Shown: piece by piece, positions 6,057 to 7,327 of the stretch
Layout of the letters: each line of letters opens with the position of its first letter
How positions within the stretch are numbered: the stretch's first letter is position 1
Assembly: GCF_019127135.1 (NCBI RefSeq)
Contig: NZ_JAHOEA010000093.1
Location: 1 to 7,327 of the forward strand
Reading direction: 5' to 3'
Length of the DNA: 7,327 nt
From: Segatella copri
Lineage (GTDB): Bacteria > Bacteroidota > Bacteroidia > Bacteroidales > Bacteroidaceae
Notes under the pieces: generated by a model
Told to the model about the DNA's origin: nothing
The model's input: only the letters and a program-made list of their open reading frames with translations
The model's database searches: none
Position numbers and translations under genes: made by a program

Positions 6057-7094
6057 ATGAAAATATTACATATTTGCTGGTCGTTAGCTAATGGTGGTAT
6101 GGAGAATATGCTTGTTGATATTATCAACTATCAGGTGAATTATGAAGACGTGTCGTTATTGATAATTAACGACAGAATAGACTATAGTATATTCAACCGT
6201 ATGGATAAGCGATGCCATGTTAAGTTATTAGGCAGAAATGAGGGATGCAAGAATCCACTTTATTTGTTGAAGATTAACGGATTCTTATTGATGCATCATT
6301 TTGACATTGTCCATCTTCATAATGCTGATTTGATAAAGTGGTTATGGCTGAAGCGTAATTATGTACGCACTGTACACAATACTAACATAACTATTCAGAA
6401 TTATAGATGGCATAAAGGTATCATTGCAATTTCTGAGTCTGTAAAGGAGGATTTAGAAAAGCGAGGTATACATGGCAGTGTTGTTATAGACAATGGTATC
6501 AATTTCTCTTTAATCAAGCAAAATAAGAGAATTGGGAAAAATGAGACTTTTAAAATAGTCCAAGTAAGCAGAATTCTCTTTGAACAGAAAGGGCAAGATA
6601 TCTTAGTGGAGGCTATTAAAAAGATTTTGTCTCAAGGAAAAAAGAATATTCATTTAGATTTCATAGGTACAGGTCCTGATATGGATCTGCTAAAACAAAT
6701 GATAAAGAACTGTCATTTGGAATCATTCATTTCAATTTTGGGTAACAAACCACGTGAATATATTTATGAACATCTATGTGACTATGACCTCTTTGTTCAA
6801 CCTTCGAGATTTGAGGGGTTCGGCTTGACTGTGGCAGAAGCAATGGGTGCAAAAATCCCAGTCCTTGTAAGTGATAACGAAGGACCACTTGCCATCATTG
6901 AAAAAGGTAAGTATGGTTTTACATTCAAGAATAAGATAATAGATGATTGTGCAGTGCAGCTCACAAAGATCATAGAGCATTATCCGACTAATGAATATAT
7001 GGAATCTGCTTACAAGCATGTCGTCAAATTGTACAATGTAGACAATACAGCACAAGGTTACTTGGACTTTTATCATACATTGTATGATGTGTAA
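6057..7094 (+). CDS. Family 4 glycosyltransferase (GT-B fold, glycosyl transferases group 1)
   Basis: The product is 345 residues if it starts at the ATG at 6057. That start gives MKILHICWSLANGGMENM, the typical beta-strand and glycine-rich opening of GT4 enzymes. A TTG start at 5997 would add 20 residues with no family resemblance. The N-terminal half carries GGME at 13-16, FDIVHLHNA at 82-90 and RTVHN at 104-108. IAISESVKEDLEKRG and IDNGINFSLI (123-153) form the link to the C-terminal half, which carries QVSRILFEQKGQD at 169-181, LDFIGTGPD at 200-208 and the EGFGLTVAE motif with Glu253 and Glu261 (E-x7-E). These are the residues that bind the nucleotide-sugar donor in retaining GT-B enzymes. 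It probably adds one sugar of the repeat unit at the cytoplasmic face of the inner membrane. Donor and linkage cannot be read from the sequence. It is separated from the five-gene block by 222 bases and may belong to the same transcript or to its own. Confidence 0.9.
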   Translation: MKILHICWSLANGGMENMLVDIINYQVNYEDVSLLIINDRIDYSIFNRMDKRCHVKLLGRNEGCKNPLYLLKINGFLLMHHFDIVHLHNADLIKWLWLKRNYVRTVHNTNITIQNYRWHKGIIAISESVKEDLEKRGIHGSVVIDNGINFSLIKQNKRIGKNETFKIVQVSRILFEQKGQDILVEAIKKILSQGKKNIHLDFIGTGPDMDLLKQMIKNCHLESFISILGNKPREYIYEHLCDYDLFVQPSRFEGFGLTVAEAMGAKIPVLVSDNEGPLAIIEKGKYGFTFKNKIIDDCAVQLTKIIEHYPTNEYMESAYKHVVKLYNVDNTAQGYLDFYHTLYDV

Positions 7095-7136
7095 CAGGTG
7101 TTCTAATAAATATATTTCCTTGCAGGATTGGAGATA

Positions 7137-7166
7137 TTGAGTGGTTTATTTGATGATAAAACTCAA
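7137..7166 (+). terminator. Possible terminator hairpin after the GT4 gene
   Basis: Bases 7137-7149 pair with 7156-7166: TTGAGT with ACTCAA, then TTTAT with ATAAA, with two bulged G on the left arm and a six-base loop. That gives eleven base pairs, beginning 43 bases after the GT4 stop codon. The stem is AT-rich, and the nearest T-run (7194-7199) is about 28 bases further on, so it is not a standard intrinsic terminator. It may mark the end of the transcript or merely be an AT-rich inverted repeat. Confidence 0.35.
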
Positions 7167-7203
7167 AGTAAATAAAATATAAAATGATTATAATTTTTTA
7201 TTT

Positions 7204-7296
7204 ATGATAATGGATTATAGGAATGCTTTAAAAATGATAACAGAAGATTATAAAAGGTATAGTTGTCATTTCGGGGGAGGTCGTCCGAAAACTTAA
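7204..7296 (+). pseudogene. Short frame resembling a broken acetyltransferase N-terminus
   Basis: A 30-codon frame starts at ATG 7204 (a second ATG at 7210 is as good) and ends at TAA 7294-7296. Its first part, MDYRNALKMITEDYKRY, resembles the opening of serine-acetyltransferase-like enzymes in Bacteroidota polysaccharide loci, which typically begin with a short helix containing Glu-Asp-Tyr-x-Arg-Tyr. The rest, CHFGGGRPKT, comes from the GC-rich palindrome at 7264-7292 and does not look like this family. I infer that an acetyltransferase gene has been cut by a repeat element or by a rearrangement, leaving only its start. No continuation is visible in the remaining 31 bases. The resemblance covers under 20 residues, so chance similarity is possible. 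The opposite strand is also open here. Confidence 0.4.
7264..7292. repeat. GC-rich palindromic element, probably a dispersed Bacteroidales repeat
   Basis: The segment TGTCATTTCGGGGG at 7264-7277 continues to GTCCGAAAAC at 7283-7292. TTTCGG (7269-7274) pairs perfectly with CCGAAA (7285-7290) around a ten-base loop. It stands out as G-rich within very AT-rich DNA. From memory, elements starting TGTCATTTCG with this kind of symmetry are scattered through Bacteroidales genomes, but I cannot check that here. It interrupts the acetyltransferase-like frame that begins at 7204. Confidence 0.45.
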
Positions 7297-7327
7297 TTAG
7301 GGAAGCAAACAACTGAATTGAGCATTT

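Noticed and set aside
7202..7327. Minus-strand frame open from the right edge to a stop at 7202-7204, about 41 codons, reading through the palindrome
   Set aside because: It could be the tail of a convergent gene extended by the repeat, but only the edge is visible and its peptide resembles no family I know. It is kept as an alternative to the acetyltransferase remnant, not annotated.
1..7327. tRNA or rRNA genes, CRISPR arrays, insertion-sequence transposases, invertible-promoter repeats
   Set aside because: I looked on both strands and saw no cloverleaf-like segment, no regularly spaced direct repeats, no transposase motifs and no long paired inverted repeats flanking a promoter.

Overview
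The window is part of a cell-surface polysaccharide locus (capsule or O-antigen) of the Wzx/Wzy type. It most likely comes from a member of the Bacteroidota, in the Bacteroides/Prevotella range. The reasons are the AT-rich sequence, the A-rich start regions mostly lacking a Shine-Dalgarno motif, the kinds of proteins encoded, and a GC-rich palindromic element at the right edge of a sort I associate with Bacteroidales genomes. The genus cannot be fixed from the sequence alone. All six well-supported genes are on the + strand.

Layout. Positions 1-117 hold a short open frame running in from the left edge and ending in a run of nine G, then a clear ribosome binding site. Five tightly packed genes follow: a hexapeptide-repeat acyltransferase (118-927), a WzxC-type flippase (928-2364), a CDP-glycerol/CDP-ribitol-type polyol-phosphate transferase (2367-3551), a Wzy-like polymerase (3541-4764) and a GT11 alpha-1,2-fucosyltransferase-like enzyme (4767-5834). 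The spacings are 0, 2, -11 and 2 bases, as expected of one operon. A 222-base gap with two small AT-rich inverted repeats separates these from a GT4 glycosyltransferase (6057-7094). The last 233 bases hold a terminator-like hairpin, a short frame resembling the first residues of a serine-acetyltransferase-type enzyme, and the GC-rich palindrome that interrupts it.

How the genes work together (inferred). The GT4 and GT11 enzymes would build a lipid-linked repeat unit in the cytoplasm, the GT11 enzyme adding fucose. The CDP-polyol-type transferase would add a glycerol- or ribitol-phosphate group, and the acyltransferase an acetyl or similar group. The flippase would carry the unit across the inner membrane and the Wzy protein would polymerise it in the periplasm. 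The initiating sugar-phosphate transferase, chain-length regulator, export genes and the genes making GDP-fucose and CDP-polyol are not in the window, so they must lie outside it.

The content is a recognisable polysaccharide cluster. I did not find a wholly new system. The points most worth checking are the G9 tract at the left edge, the related GC-rich motifs at both edges, the apparently broken acetyltransferase start, and a teichoic-acid-type transferase in a probable Gram-negative surface-glycan operon.
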